DNA of 64,000 nucleotides. Origin: Hyphomicrobiales bacterium (GTDB taxonomy: Bacteria > Pseudomonadota > Alphaproteobacteria > Rhizobiales > Beijerinckiaceae). The position numbers and the translations under genes were made by a program. The DNA lies in assembly GCA_028868735.1 (NCBI GenBank), contig JAGWTW010000001.1, positions 84,306 to 148,305 on the forward strand. Reading direction: 5' to 3'. The number at the start of each line of letters is the position of its first letter. Position 1 is the first letter of the stretch. The notes under the pieces were generated by a model. It was not told the DNA's origin. It made no database searches and worked only from the letters and a program-made list of their open reading frames with translations. Shown piece after piece: positions 13,967 through 23,376 of this stretch.

Positions 13967-16900
13967 TCAGGCCGCGAGCGCCGACTCGCTTCGACCGGCG
14001 TCAGTCGCAAGCGCCTTCTCGACCTCCGCCAGCTGGCGCCTCTTCTCCGCCAGCTCATCTGCGAAGGCGAACGCGCCACCGAGACGGGATTGATAGGAAG
14101 AGAGACGACGGCGTGCGTCATCACATTGACGATGATGCCGGTCCTGCTCTTCGCCGAAGCCGGACAGCGCATGTTCCAGACGGGAGATGACGCCGAGCGG
14201 CGTCACGGTGACGGGCAGATCGAATTCGTAATCGGCGCCGGTCCGCTGCAACACGACGGTGTATTGATATCCCTCTCCGCGTCCGAAACTCTCGCCGTCG
14301 TAGACGAGGTCGAACCCGCCGATCGAGGCGATGACGCTCTCGCCCTTCTGCCGGAGCTGCACGAGGGTCAGTATTTCCTTCATGAGCGCCCTGCCCGCGG
14401 CCTTGCGTTCGACATAGGATTTGTCGGCGACGGTCATAGCGAACACGTCACCGGCGGTTGGAACGAGGCGGTCGATATCCTGGCCTATCTCTCCGATGCG
14501 CCTGATGGCAACTTCAATGTCGCGCTCGGCGTCGCGCACCTGCCGGCGGATTGCGAACTGATCGTCCTGGTGGGCGGCGCGCAGACGTTCGAGGCGGACG
14601 ATGTCGGCTTCGAGGCCGGCCTTCTGCATGAGCCGCTGGTCGCCCGATGCGATCGCCTTGGCCATGGCGAACTGATTGGCCTGCCCTTCCCCGAGATCGT
14701 CGAGGCGGCGGATCGACGTGTCGCCAGAGAGCGCGGCCGCAATGAATCTGGCCTTGCGCTCGTTGTTCTGCCACATGGCGGCGTCGAGCGAACCTTCCGT
14801 CGCATAGGCGAAGATATCGACCTCTTCGTGCTGATTGCCCTGGCGCACGATGCGACCCTCGCGCTGCTCGATCTGGGAAGGTAACCAAGGCACGTCGAGA
14901 TGATGCAGCGCCTTCAGGCGAAGCTGCGCATTGACGCCGGTTCCCATGGTCTCGGAGGAGCCGATCAGGAAACGAACCTTTCCGGCGCGCACGTCGGCGA
15001 ACAGCCGCTGCTTGGCCTCGGATTTCTTGTAATCCTGCATGAAGGCGATTTCGGCCGAAGGAACGCCGCGGCGGATCAGCTCGTCTCGAATCCAGCGGTA
15101 GGCTGAGAAGCCACGTGTCTTCTCCACATTGATCGTGCCGAGATCGGAAAAGATCATCTGCGCGGCGCCGGGAAGCTCGTAGGGCTTGCCGTCGGGCTGG
15201 AGGTAGGCGCGCTCCGCCGTCTCCCGCCAGATGTGGAGGGCCGTTTCAATCAGAAGATTGAGCTTGTTATCGGGCTCGTTGTCATTGTCGGGATCAACCA
15301 GCCGCAGGTCGATCGCCGCATGGCGGCCGTCGGTGATGACAGAGAGCAGGATGTCGTCGCCCGGCTGCGCCGGCCCCTCCCGCTCCTCGATCGCCTTGAT
15401 GCGGGCGTCGAGGATCGTCTGGTAGCGCTTGAAAGCCGCCGTCGGTTTGGCGGTGAGAATCTGGCGACGGCCGGTCGAAATCGCCGGGACCTTCACATAG
15501 CGGCGCAGATCCTCGGGCATCACCACGTCGGCGAAGGACCGGAACATAGCGATGAGTTCCGGCACATTGACGAAGCTCGCAAAGCGGCTCACCGGCTTGT
15601 ATTTGCCTGACGGCTGCAATTCGAGCTCGGTCGTGACATCACCGAAGGTCGACGCCCAGGCATCGAATTCGTGCAGGCCGCGTTCCGCGAGAGCGGCGTG
15701 GCCGAGCAAGCGCTGAACCGAGAACATTTCGCCGAGCGTGTTGGTGATCGGCGTACCCGAAGCCAGAACCAGCGCGCGGCCGGGATTCCTGGTCTCGACG
15801 AAGCGGGATTTCACATAGAGATCCCAGGCGCGCTGCGAGCCGTTGGGATCGACGCCCTTCAACGTCGACATGTTCGTCGCAAACGACAGCTTCCGGAACT
15901 CCTGCGCCTCGTCGACGATGATCTGGTCGACGCCGAGTTCGGCGATGGTCAGAAGACCATCTTTGCGGGTCGAAAGCCCTTCGAGTCTTTCCTGCAACCC
16001 CTCCTTCAACCGCTCGAGGCGCTTTCGCGAAACGCGATCGTCGCTCGCGACCTTCGTCAGCAATGACTCGTAAAGCTCCAGCTCGTCCTGGATCATCTGC
16101 TGCTCGAAGGTTTTGGGCACGTCGATGAACCGAAAAGCGCTATGCGTGATGACGATCGCGTCCCATGTCGCCGTCGCCGCGCGCGACAGAAAGCGCTGCC
16201 TCTTGTCCTTGGTGAAATTGGTTTCGTCGGCGACGAGAATCCGGGCGTTCGGATAAAGCGCCAGAAACTCGCGCGCCGCCTGCGCCAGACAATGGCCGGG
16301 CACGACCAGCATGGCCTTGGCGACGAAGCCCAACCGGCGCTGCTCCATGACGGCGGCCGCCATCGTCATGGTCTTGCCCGCGCCGACGGCGTGAGCGAGA
16401 TAAGTTGAGCCGGCCGCGATGATCCGCCAGATGCCCCGCTTCTGGTGGTCGTAAAGAGCAAAGGCGCCTGACGCGCCCGGCAGCTTCAGATGCGATCCGT
16501 CGAATTTTCGGGGCGCGATATTGTTGAAGCGGTCGTTGTAGTCCCGCGCGAGCCGATCGGTGCGGTCGGGGTCCGACCAGACCCAGGTCTGGAAAGCGAT
16601 CTTGATCTTCTGCAGCTTCTCCTTCGCAGCCTCGGTATCGACGACGTTGAGGATGCGCCGCTCCCTGCCCTCTTCCTCGATCGTGTCGAAGATCTGTGGT
16701 ACGCGGCTGTTGAGCGCGTCGGCCAGGAGTTCGCCGGCATGGCGACGGTCCGTGCCCCATTCCGACGTGCCCGCCGCCATCCAACCGAGCTGGCGGGCTT
16801 CGACCGTCCAGGAGGCGAGTTCGGGCATGTGACGGATGCGGATTTCGGCGCCCATAGTCTCCTTCACGAAGGCGACGACATCGGTGGCCGGAATCCAAGG

Positions 16901-19057
16901 CGCGCCGAGCCGCGCGGTGATGTCGGAGGGACCGAGATCGGCCGGCTGCACAGCGACGAGCGCGCGGGAATTGCGTTCGAAGATCGGATCGAGCGCCGCC
17001 GCGGCTTCCGCCGCCTTCAGTTTTTCGCGCACGGGGCCGGAGAGATAGGCGTCCGCCGTCTGCCACGACCCGTCGGCCGGGTTCTGGAAAATCGCATCGC
17101 CAAGTTCCGCAACGACCGTCGAAGCGTCCTGATGGACGAGCTCGGCGATGTGGTCGATGTCGACGCAGCCGCGTTCGTTCAGGACGACGGCAAGCGCGTC
17201 GGCTGCGGACGTAATGACGGGCGGCGACGGCGGCGCGATGACGCGATCGGTGAATATCGGTCCGGGTTTCGCGGTGTCCGTGTCGAGATCGTAATCCTCG
17301 ATGGAGGCGACCAGCCAACAATCGGGATCGTCGAGGAAGGGCTGCAGGTTCGGACGGCGATGGGATTCGCGGACCTCGCCCGTCGCCTCGTCCTCCGACA
17401 TCGAGACATCAGTGTGATTGATCGGCCCGAAGTCGCGGACGAAGGAACCCCAGGCGATACGCAACCGCACTTGCGCATCCTTCCAGGGCTCGTCCCGCTC
17501 CTGCGCTTTCAAGACGTCGCGCACGGCGTCCCGGATCGGAATGAGTTTCCGGATGATGCGGATGTGTATCTCGGGAACGCCGTCGCCCGCGCGGCCCCGT
17601 CGCATCTTGATCGGGACGGGCGTCCCGTCGATGATCTGCTTCAACCCATGGCTGGCGTCGAAGAAATAGCTGCCCTCGCGGACATGCGCATTGTCGGTTC
17701 CCCCAGATGGAGAGGCAGCAAAATCCGCTTCGTCGTCGGGGTCGACCTGTTCGGGCTCGCCGTCATAGACGGCTTCAGGAAGAAGGAGGATGGCGGCGGC
17801 CAGCAGGTCGTCCAGCGCGCGATCTGGGTGCGGCTGGCAGGTATAGGTGTCGCCGAACGGCCCGGAGGTCGGGGCGTGTATTCCGAGTACGAATTGCGGG
17901 TGTTGCGCGAACCAGCGATTTACGCGGATAGCGCCCTCCTCCGCCGTGGCCGCGCGGACTTCATCGACCTCGAGCCAGGTAAGATCGCCTTCGGCCTCGC
18001 CCGGTTTTCTCTTCCGGAAGAAGAGAACGTCGACGACGACGTCGGTTCCCGCATCGGCGCGAAAACTGCCTTCTGGCAGGCGAACCGCGCCGACGAGATC
18101 GGTCGATTGCGCGATGTGTTCACGGGCGACCCGATCGGCCTTGTCCATCGTCCCATGCGAGGTGACGAAGGCGGCAAGCGCGCCGGGCTTTAGCAGATCG
18201 ATGGCGCGCGCGATAAAATAATCATGCAGGGTAAGGCCGAGCGACCGATAGGCGCGGTCCGAGCGCACGGTTCGGTCGGAGAACGGCGGATTGCCGATCG
18301 CCAGATCGAAGCGCGCCGGCAGCTCCGTCCGCGAAAAATCGTCCACGATGATGTTGGCACGGGGGTGCAGCAGGCGGGCGATGCGCGCCGTCGTTGGATC
18401 GAGTTCGACGCCTGTGACATGCGTGCATCCGCGCAAAACCTCCGGCATCAGTGCCGGAAACAGTCCTGTGCCAATTCCGGGCTCCAGCATACGGCCGCCA
18501 CGCCAGCCGAGACGCTGGAGCGCGACCCAGATCGCCCGGACGACGAACTCCGGCGTGAAATGCGCGTATTGAGTGCAGCGGGCGAGCGAGGCGTAGTCGG
18601 CCTCCGTCACCACGTCCTGTAGTTCGGCGCCAAGCTCTTCCCATCCCCTGCGGAATTGCGTCTCGCCCGGTCGGCGAAAGACGCCATTGGCGAGGTCGCC
18701 GGCGCCGAATCCCGTGAAGCGGATCAGTTTTGCCTGTTCCTCCGCCGTCGCCGACCGATCCTGCCGTTCGATTACTGCGGCTAGCCGGATCGCGGCGATA
18801 TTGTCTCGGGCGCGAGCCTTCCAACTTTTCGCGAGACCTCGCTCGCCTACGAGATAGAAATTGTCGCCACGGTCAGGGACGGTCGTCTTGTGCGTGAAAT
18901 TTGCGGACGGCAATGCGGGCGCTGGCGTCGTGGGATCGGGATCGTCGTCGCAATCGTTCGCGAAATCACCGGCGAAGGCCGTGACGCTAATGCCGAGGCC
19001 GGACGACAGAGCCGTATTGCCGAACAGATCGAAGGTGAAGGGGTCGTCTTGCGCCAT
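13967..19057 (-). CDS. giant DNA methylase-helicase of plasmid type
   Basis: A 1,696-residue protein. The N-terminal third is an N6-adenine-type methyltransferase: SAM site LEPGIGTGLF (about 191-200) and catalytic NPPF (256-259). The C-terminal half is an SF2/SNF2-like helicase: Walker A HAVGAGKT near 890, DEAQ near 1045, SGTP, and the motif VI-like QREGRIVRQGN near 1400. Such fusions occur on large alphaproteobacterial plasmids and phages; they are thought to protect or remodel incoming DNA, but the function is unproven. ATG 19057 follows AGGAGA; a frame extends 22 codons further without a better start. ArdC in the same region suggests an establishment or anti-defence role. Confidence 0.85.
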   Translation of the reverse strand: MAQDDPFTFDLFGNTALSSGLGISVTAFAGDFANDCDDDPDPTTPAPALPSANFTHKTTVPDRGDNFYLVGERGLAKSWKARARDNIAAIRLAAVIERQDRSATAEEQAKLIRFTGFGAGDLANGVFRRPGETQFRRGWEELGAELQDVVTEADYASLARCTQYAHFTPEFVVRAIWVALQRLGWRGGRMLEPGIGTGLFPALMPEVLRGCTHVTGVELDPTTARIARLLHPRANIIVDDFSRTELPARFDLAIGNPPFSDRTVRSDRAYRSLGLTLHDYFIARAIDLLKPGALAAFVTSHGTMDKADRVAREHIAQSTDLVGAVRLPEGSFRADAGTDVVVDVLFFRKRKPGEAEGDLTWLEVDEVRAATAEEGAIRVNRWFAQHPQFVLGIHAPTSGPFGDTYTCQPHPDRALDDLLAAAILLLPEAVYDGEPEQVDPDDEADFAASPSGGTDNAHVREGSYFFDASHGLKQIIDGTPVPIKMRRGRAGDGVPEIHIRIIRKLIPIRDAVRDVLKAQERDEPWKDAQVRLRIAWGSFVRDFGPINHTDVSMSEDEATGEVRESHRRPNLQPFLDDPDCWLVASIEDYDLDTDTAKPGPIFTDRVIAPPSPPVITSAADALAVVLNERGCVDIDHIAELVHQDASTVVAELGDAIFQNPADGSWQTADAYLSGPVREKLKAAEAAAALDPIFERNSRALVAVQPADLGPSDITARLGAPWIPATDVVAFVKETMGAEIRIRHMPELASWTVEARQLGWMAAGTSEWGTDRRHAGELLADALNSRVPQIFDTIEEEGRERRILNVVDTEAAKEKLQKIKIAFQTWVWSDPDRTDRLARDYNDRFNNIAPRKFDGSHLKLPGASGAFALYDHQKRGIWRIIAAGSTYLAHAVGAGKTMTMAAAVMEQRRLGFVAKAMLVVPGHCLAQAAREFLALYPNARILVADETNFTKDKRQRFLSRAATATWDAIVITHSAFRFIDVPKTFEQQMIQDELELYESLLTKVASDDRVSRKRLERLKEGLQERLEGLSTRKDGLLTIAELGVDQIIVDEAQEFRKLSFATNMSTLKGVDPNGSQRAWDLYVKSRFVETRNPGRALVLASGTPITNTLGEMFSVQRLLGHAALAERGLHEFDAWASTFGDVTTELELQPSGKYKPVSRFASFVNVPELIAMFRSFADVVMPEDLRRYVKVPAISTGRRQILTAKPTAAFKRYQTILDARIKAIEEREGPAQPGDDILLSVITDGRHAAIDLRLVDPDNDNEPDNKLNLLIETALHIWRETAERAYLQPDGKPYELPGAAQMIFSDLGTINVEKTRGFSAYRWIRDELIRRGVPSAEIAFMQDYKKSEAKQRLFADVRAGKVRFLIGSSETMGTGVNAQLRLKALHHLDVPWLPSQIEQREGRIVRQGNQHEEVDIFAYATEGSLDAAMWQNNERKARFIAAALSGDTSIRRLDDLGEGQANQFAMAKAIASGDQRLMQKAGLEADIVRLERLRAAHQDDQFAIRRQVRDAERDIEVAIRRIGEIGQDIDRLVPTAGDVFAMTVADKSYVERKAAGRALMKEILTLVQLRQKGESVIASIGGFDLVYDGESFGRGEGYQYTVVLQRTGADYEFDLPVTVTPLGVISRLEHALSGFGEEQDRHHRQCDDARRRLSSYQSRLGGAFAFADELAEKRRQLAEVEKALATDAGRSESALAA

Positions 19058-19196
19058 TGCTTTGTCTCCTGCGTGCGGGCGCCCGACATCGACCCTGGCG
19101 GTCTTCACCGGCAGGAACGACATCGCGGAGGGGTTGAGAGATGGGAGCGGCCGCGAGCGTCAGGGGACGATGACGGCTGATCTCAGTTCGGACGGA

Positions 19197-19802
19197 TTAC
19201 GCGGCTATCGGCTCCGGCAGGCAGCGCAGCTGGACCGGCAGTTTTGCGGAGATCTCGGCGTCGATGAGCGTATCGAGCAGTTTTGGCGTGCGAGCGCCGT
19301 TAGCGGCGAAGCAGATGACAAAACGCTTCCCGCGCGAAGCACTCGGCCAGTCCTCGTCGGCGTAGCCGCGGTAATTGTCATGGGTCGCACTCCAGATATG
19401 GTCGAGGCGCTCCCTGCGCGTCATTGCGCGCACAGGCCAAGACTCTCGTGCGACGATCGCTGCGCGTAGAAAATTGGGTGCGCGCTTGTCGGCGAGATCG
19501 CAATAGCCGTGGAAATATCGATCCTTGCCGTCAATCCGCAGCGCGAAGAAAACGCTGGTGACCGAACCCGTCAGGAATTCGCGCATGGCGAACATGCCGT
19601 TGCGCATCCAGAGCGGCGGCAGGATATCCAGCATATAGTCGTGGTCGGCTTCGGCGATTTCGAACCACTCGCCGGCATAGAGAGCGCTGGAATCACCTGA
19701 CCATCGGTCGGCACGCTGAGCATGGCGATCGAACAGGCGGAACATCTGGCGTCGGTCGGCGCTGCCGAAGAATATTTTGCGGATGGGAGAAGCGGAGTTC
19801 AT
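19197..19802 (-). CDS. DUF1419 protein
   Basis: A 201-residue DUF1419 protein, recognised by RQMFRLFDRHAQRADRWSGD, SALYAGEWFEIAEADHDYML, and FAMREFLTGSVTSVFFALRI followed by RYFHGYCDL. The family is confined mostly to plasmids and symbiosis islands of Hyphomicrobiales; no activity has been assigned. It is intact, ATG start. It lies in a minus-strand series between the TOPRIM protein and the methylase-helicase and may share their role in replicon maintenance. Confidence 0.82.
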   Translation of the reverse strand: MNSASPIRKIFFGSADRRQMFRLFDRHAQRADRWSGDSSALYAGEWFEIAEADHDYMLDILPPLWMRNGMFAMREFLTGSVTSVFFALRIDGKDRYFHGYCDLADKRAPNFLRAAIVARESWPVRAMTRRERLDHIWSATHDNYRGYADEDWPSASRGKRFVICFAANGARTPKLLDTLIDAEISAKLPVQLRCLPEPIAA

Positions 19803-19939
19803 GAGCCGGCTCCTTTTAAGCCTCGTCAGGCCAGAAGCGCGGTTGGTTCTCTCGACTTCGCCTCATGGCTTCCTGACCCCTCCTCCGCGGCCGCCTCTCC
19901 GTCCGGACGCGTCAAGGGCCGGCGCAGCCGGGCAAAGCT

Positions 19940-20902
19940 TCACCCTTTATGCGGATGGCGGGCATGCGGCAGCCGTTCCCTTCTCCTTTCGTTCCTTCTG
20001 TCGTCGTCCTTCATGCTGCCGGACAGAGCGTCGTTCCAGTCTTCGGCCGGAGGGAGAAGTCGCGACCACGGACAATTTTCGCCTTCGGCGATCTCGCGCA
20101 GCCGCGCAGCAAACCGCTCGCCCTGCGCATTATTGTCCGTCGCCGCGACGAGTTCCGCACCGGGTCGCTGCGCCAGACGTCGAAGGGCCTGCTCCGTCGT
20201 CGGCGACCAGCCGCCTCCGGTGCTCAGATACAGCGAATCCTCGCGAGCATTCTCGATTGCGGCGAGGCTGAGCGCGTCGATCGCAGCCTCGACGACGCAA
20301 AGGCGCAACGCCTCCGCGCGGCCGAACCGAAACAAAGCCTTTGAGCCCGCGGTGGAAAATCCCCGCCATTCCGGGCCGCGTTCCTCCCAGCCGATGACGT
20401 CCCCGCCATTTTCGATATGTGCGGCCCACATGCTGCCATGCGGCCCCTCACGAAGCAGGCCTTGTCGGATGGCGAAGCGGATAGTGTTTGCCGGCAATCG
20501 GCGCTCGTCGCGCAGATATCTCCAGCTCGCAGAGCCCGGCCACGGCTTCCGGCGTGCGCTCCAGCGTTCGATTATGGAGCGATCGCATTCGCGTTCGCGT
20601 TGCGGGCGCGACCATACGATTTGCGCGACGGAATTGCCGACCAAGGATGCAACGTAGTCGACGGCCTCCAGGAATTCTACGCGATCGATATGCTCGACCA
20701 ATGAGAACACGTCTCCCTTCGCATCGGACAACGGGTCGAACCAGCCTCTACCGGCGTGGATCACGATGATGATTTCCGCGCCGCGCCGGTACTTGACTGC
20801 GCGCCGCGTGCTTTCTTTGACATCGACGGCGAAATCCGATTTCGCCAGAACGATCGCGCACAGTACACGCTCTTTCAGGCCTTCAAGGTCATTCTTGCGC
20901 AT
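19940..20902 (-). CDS. DUF3991/TOPRIM plasmid protein (primase-like)
   Basis: A 320-residue protein. The N-terminal DUF3991 region includes WFDPLSDAKGDVFSLVEHID, resembling the zinc-finger-like start of plasmid primases but without the cysteines. The C-terminal TOPRIM domain has the catalytic Glu in LCVVEAAIDALSLA and the acidic strand VAATDNNAQGERFA. It is likely to act in priming or nicking DNA during plasmid replication or transfer. The basic tail (DDDRRNERRRERLPHARHPH) may be an artefact of the reading frame or a true end. Confidence 0.8.
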   Translation of the reverse strand: MRKNDLEGLKERVLCAIVLAKSDFAVDVKESTRRAVKYRRGAEIIIVIHAGRGWFDPLSDAKGDVFSLVEHIDRVEFLEAVDYVASLVGNSVAQIVWSRPQRERECDRSIIERWSARRKPWPGSASWRYLRDERRLPANTIRFAIRQGLLREGPHGSMWAAHIENGGDVIGWEERGPEWRGFSTAGSKALFRFGRAEALRLCVVEAAIDALSLAAIENAREDSLYLSTGGGWSPTTEQALRRLAQRPGAELVAATDNNAQGERFAARLREIAEGENCPWSRLLPPAEDWNDALSGSMKDDDRRNERRRERLPHARHPHKG

Positions 20903-21782
20903 CCTTCCATCCAGGCGTTCTCACGCCCGGCCCTTCCTACAGATTCGAATTCCGCTGATCTCGCGTATAGGAATCCGCAGCCGCGAAGAGCGGCGGAGAC
21001 AAGGGCGCGGCTTTGATTACGAGGTGGAGTCCGAAAGGCGAAGGGCGATAATTCGTTCGCCCGCGGCGCAGCTTCCCTTGTCGCCGCAAGCTTGTTAGCG
21101 GCAATTCCGCTTCCCGAGCATAGTCAATGCGAACAATGGGCTCGCTTGTTTGCGAAGTATGATGTGCGGAAATCCGCTGTTTCGAACCCTGAGCGAGTCC
21201 GGGCATCGACGATCTGGTCGGCAAGACCGCCGTCAAGGTGGTCCAGCGGGACATTGACTTCATTACCGGCCTGGACAGGTCGACTCCATCCTCGGCGCGT
21301 TTTTCGGGTTCCTCGACTTTGCCGTCAGCCGCGTCCTCGCGTTTTACCAGTCCGGCATGCGCGCCCTTGCTGCTGCCTGTGGCCGGCGCCGGCCGCGGCG
21401 ACCGAACCTTTTTGGGCGGGGTCCTGATGGGCGCGTTCGGACTTGCCCGCAGTATTCCCACCGTCGTTGCTGCGACAACGGCCGGATCCTTCGCGCAACT
21501 TGCGTCCTTGCATCGACTCACGCTCTCGGCCGAGCGCCTGGGCGCGGCTTTGATTGGGTTGCGGGGTAGGCCGAAATCGCAAGTCTCTAATCAGGTCGTT
21601 AACAGGGATATCGAAGCCCGTCGTTGCGAGTCGGCAGAGGTCGACTGTTGCCGACTGTACCTGCAAGCGAAGCAGTCCACCGGACATGGAAAATTCTGCG
21701 GACGGATCGCAACGGCCACACAGCCTGTCCGTCAGGACGGGCGTCCTTCTGGAAGCCTCGCGGTGAGGGACCCCCGGCGGAA
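20903..21782. other. 880-nt junction between plasmid backbone and metal island
   Basis: Upstream of the TOPRIM gene and downstream of merR. Open frames occur on both strands, but none resembles a protein family or has a convincing start. I see no terminal inverted repeats or target duplications that would define an insertion. It may contain decayed genes from the insertion of the mer/metal island. Confidence 0.45.
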
Positions 21783-22256
21783 TTAACGATGGATGAATTT
21801 GCTCCGAGTTGCAGGGTCGCCTCGTTTGCGCCGCGAATCGTCTTCGCGAAACAGCGTCTCGATCAGCGGACAATCCGGGCGCGCGCCGTCGCCACATTGC
21901 GCGATCGTCGTCTGAAGTACGCTTTCCATACGGCGCAGATCGGCGATCTTCGCCTGCACCCCGGCGAGGTGAACTGACGCGAGGCGGCTCGCCTCCGCAC
22001 AGGGTTGGTCGCGCTCGTCGGCGAGCCGGAGCAGCGCGCGCACCTCGTCGAGCGAAAAACCGAGTTCGCGCGCCCGCAGCACGAAGCGAAGCCGCCGCTC
22101 ATGGGCTGAATCATAGCTCCGGTATCCGCGGGCCGTTCGCGGCGGCTCCGGCAACAGCCCTGCCTTCTCGTAATAGCGCACGGTCTCCAGATTGCAGCCG
22201 GTGCGCTTGGCCAGCTCTGCGCGCTGCATGCCGTTGACGGATTTTTGATCGCGCAT
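21783..22256 (-). CDS. merR: MerR mercuric-ion-responsive regulator
   Basis: A 157-residue MerR. The N-terminal HTH is LAKRTGCNLETVRYYEKAGL. The three Hg(II)-binding cysteines of MerR are at the expected places: C86 (DQPCAEAS), C121 (AQCGDGA) and C129 (RPDCPLIE). It is divergent from merT, with a mer-type operator between. Bound Hg(II) would make it twist the promoter and activate merTPFA. ATG 22256; the frame is open further upstream but that part is across the operator. Confidence 0.92.
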   Translation of the reverse strand: MRDQKSVNGMQRAELAKRTGCNLETVRYYEKAGLLPEPPRTARGYRSYDSAHERRLRFVLRARELGFSLDEVRALLRLADERDQPCAEASRLASVHLAGVQAKIADLRRMESVLQTTIAQCGDGARPDCPLIETLFREDDSRRKRGDPATRSKFIHR

Positions 22257-22269
22257 CGGAAAACGCCTA

Positions 22270-22300
22270 TTGACCCTGTAGCGACTACAGACTGTAGCCT
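22270..22300 (+). promoter_or_regulatory. mer promoter/operator with 19-bp spacer
   Basis: -35 TTGACC (22270-22275) and -10 TAGCCT (22295-22300) are separated by 19 bp. The spacer contains the perfect dyad CTGTAG-CGA-CTACAG (22276-22290). A long spacer with a centred dyad is the hallmark of MerR-activated promoters. It drives merTPFA to the right; merR reads leftwards. Confidence 0.85.
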
Positions 22301-22340
22301 GAACCACAATCGGGCTTCGGGCAACAGAGAGACAGTCGGG

Positions 22341-22745
22341 ATGAGCGCAATTCAATCGGAAATCGGCGGCGGCATAGACGCCGCATTGGCGCAGGAAGAG
22401 CAGGACCGCACGCCGCGCCTCGTCGCCGTGGGCGGGATACTGGCCGCGCTGGGCGCAGCCTCCTGCTGTGTCATTCCCTTCGCGCTGTTCCTGGCGGGCG
22501 TCAGCGGCGCCTGGATCGGCAATCTGACCGCGCTCGAGCCGTATCAGCCGGCTTTTGCCGGCGCCTCCCTGACGCTCGTCGGCTATGGCGCGTGGCGACT
22601 GCGGCGCAAACGCGAGGCCGCCTGCGCCAGCGGCTACTGCGCCACGCCGCGATCCGACCGTATTGCGAAGACGGGCCTTTGGGCGGCTGCGGTCCTGGTC
22701 GCAATCGCCGTCATCTTCCCCTATGCGGCGCGCTCGTTCCTGTAA
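22341..22745 (+). CDS. merT: mercuric transport protein MerT
   Basis: A 134-residue inner-membrane protein with three predicted helices. The Cys pair in the first helix is present (AALGAASCCVIPFALFLAG), and a second pair lies on the cytoplasmic loop (EAACASGYC). It takes Hg(II) from MerP and passes it inwards to MerA. ATG 22341 is the first codon after the mer promoter. merP follows in the same direction 47 bases later. Confidence 0.9.
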   Translation: MSAIQSEIGGGIDAALAQEEQDRTPRLVAVGGILAALGAASCCVIPFALFLAGVSGAWIGNLTALEPYQPAFAGASLTLVGYGAWRLRRKREAACASGYCATPRSDRIAKTGLWAAAVLVAIAVIFPYAARSFL

Positions 22746-22792
22746 CGGCGCGTCGCACTGATTGTCCCCCACAATGCAAGGACGAGAAAATC

Positions 22793-23110
22793 ATGATCAC
22801 GCGCACCGGAATAATCGGAATTTCGATGGCTTTTGGCCTGCTGCTCGCTCCTGTCGGCGCGTTTGCGGCCGATGCCACCGTCGTCCTCACGGTTCATCAC
22901 GCAGATTGCGTCTTGTGCGGGCCGATCGTCAAGCGCACGCTCGCCCGCGTCACAGGCGTCAAGACCGTTGCAGTCAGTCAAGCCGATGAGATGGCCGATG
23001 TCATGGCGACGGTTACCTATGACGACGCCGAAGCTTCGCCCGCGGCGATGATCAAGGCGACGACCGGCCAGGGCTACCCTGCGGAAATCTCGAAGCCTGC
23101 GAAAGGCTGA
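22793..23110 (+). CDS. merP: periplasmic mercury-binding protein MerP (HMA domain)
   Basis: A 105-residue protein with a Sec signal peptide (residues 1-25, cut after AFA) and a heavy-metal-associated fold. The metal loop is HHADCVLCGPIV, with C-x2-C retained, but the usual GMTC start is replaced by HHADC. The rest of the fold (VTGVKTVAVS...ATVTYDDAEASPAAMIKATT) is standard. It scavenges Hg(II) in the periplasm and hands it to MerT/MerF. Start has an AAGGA box. Its stop overlaps the next ATG. Confidence 0.88.
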   Translation: MITRTGIIGISMAFGLLLAPVGAFAADATVVLTVHHADCVLCGPIVKRTLARVTGVKTVAVSQADEMADVMATVTYDDAEASPAAMIKATTGQGYPAEISKPAKG

Positions 23111-23376
23111 TGCGCGCCGAAAAACCCATCGCTGCGATCACTACGGTCACCGCCGCAGGTCTGGCTGTCCTGTGCTGCGCCGGACCTCTCCTGCTGGGGG
23201 CGATCGGCTCGATCGCGATCTCCGCGTCCGTTCTCACCGGTTCGCTCGCGATCGTGGCGGGCGTACTGGGGGTCGGGCTGGTTGGCGCCTGGGCCTATCG
23301 TCGCAACCGCTCAGCCGAGCCGAACGCCGTCGATTGCCGCGCGCTCGAAAACACTGAACGAAAGTCAAACTCATGA
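23110..23376 (+). CDS. merF: MerF-like small mercury transporter
   Basis: An 88-residue protein with two hydrophobic helices. LAVLCCAGPLLLGAIGS carries the vicinal Cys pair that binds Hg(II) in MerF, but the second cysteine pair of classical MerF is reduced to a single Cys (VDCRALEN). It overlaps merP by one base and merA by four, so it is translated as part of the operon. The name MerF rests on size, helix count, CC motif and position. Confidence 0.75.
   Translation: MRAEKPIAAITTVTAAGLAVLCCAGPLLLGAIGSIAISASVLTGSLAIVAGVLGVGLVGAWAYRRNRSAEPNAVDCRALENTERKSNS

Noticed and set aside
16490..18193. 567-codon plus-strand frame within the methylase-helicase
   Set aside because: Antisense to NPPF- and helicase-containing sequence; composition is Arg/Asp/Gly noise.
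20937..21897. Open frames on both strands between the TOPRIM gene and merR
   Set aside because: Several candidates exist, but none has a family motif or a good start; reported as a spacer rather than genes.
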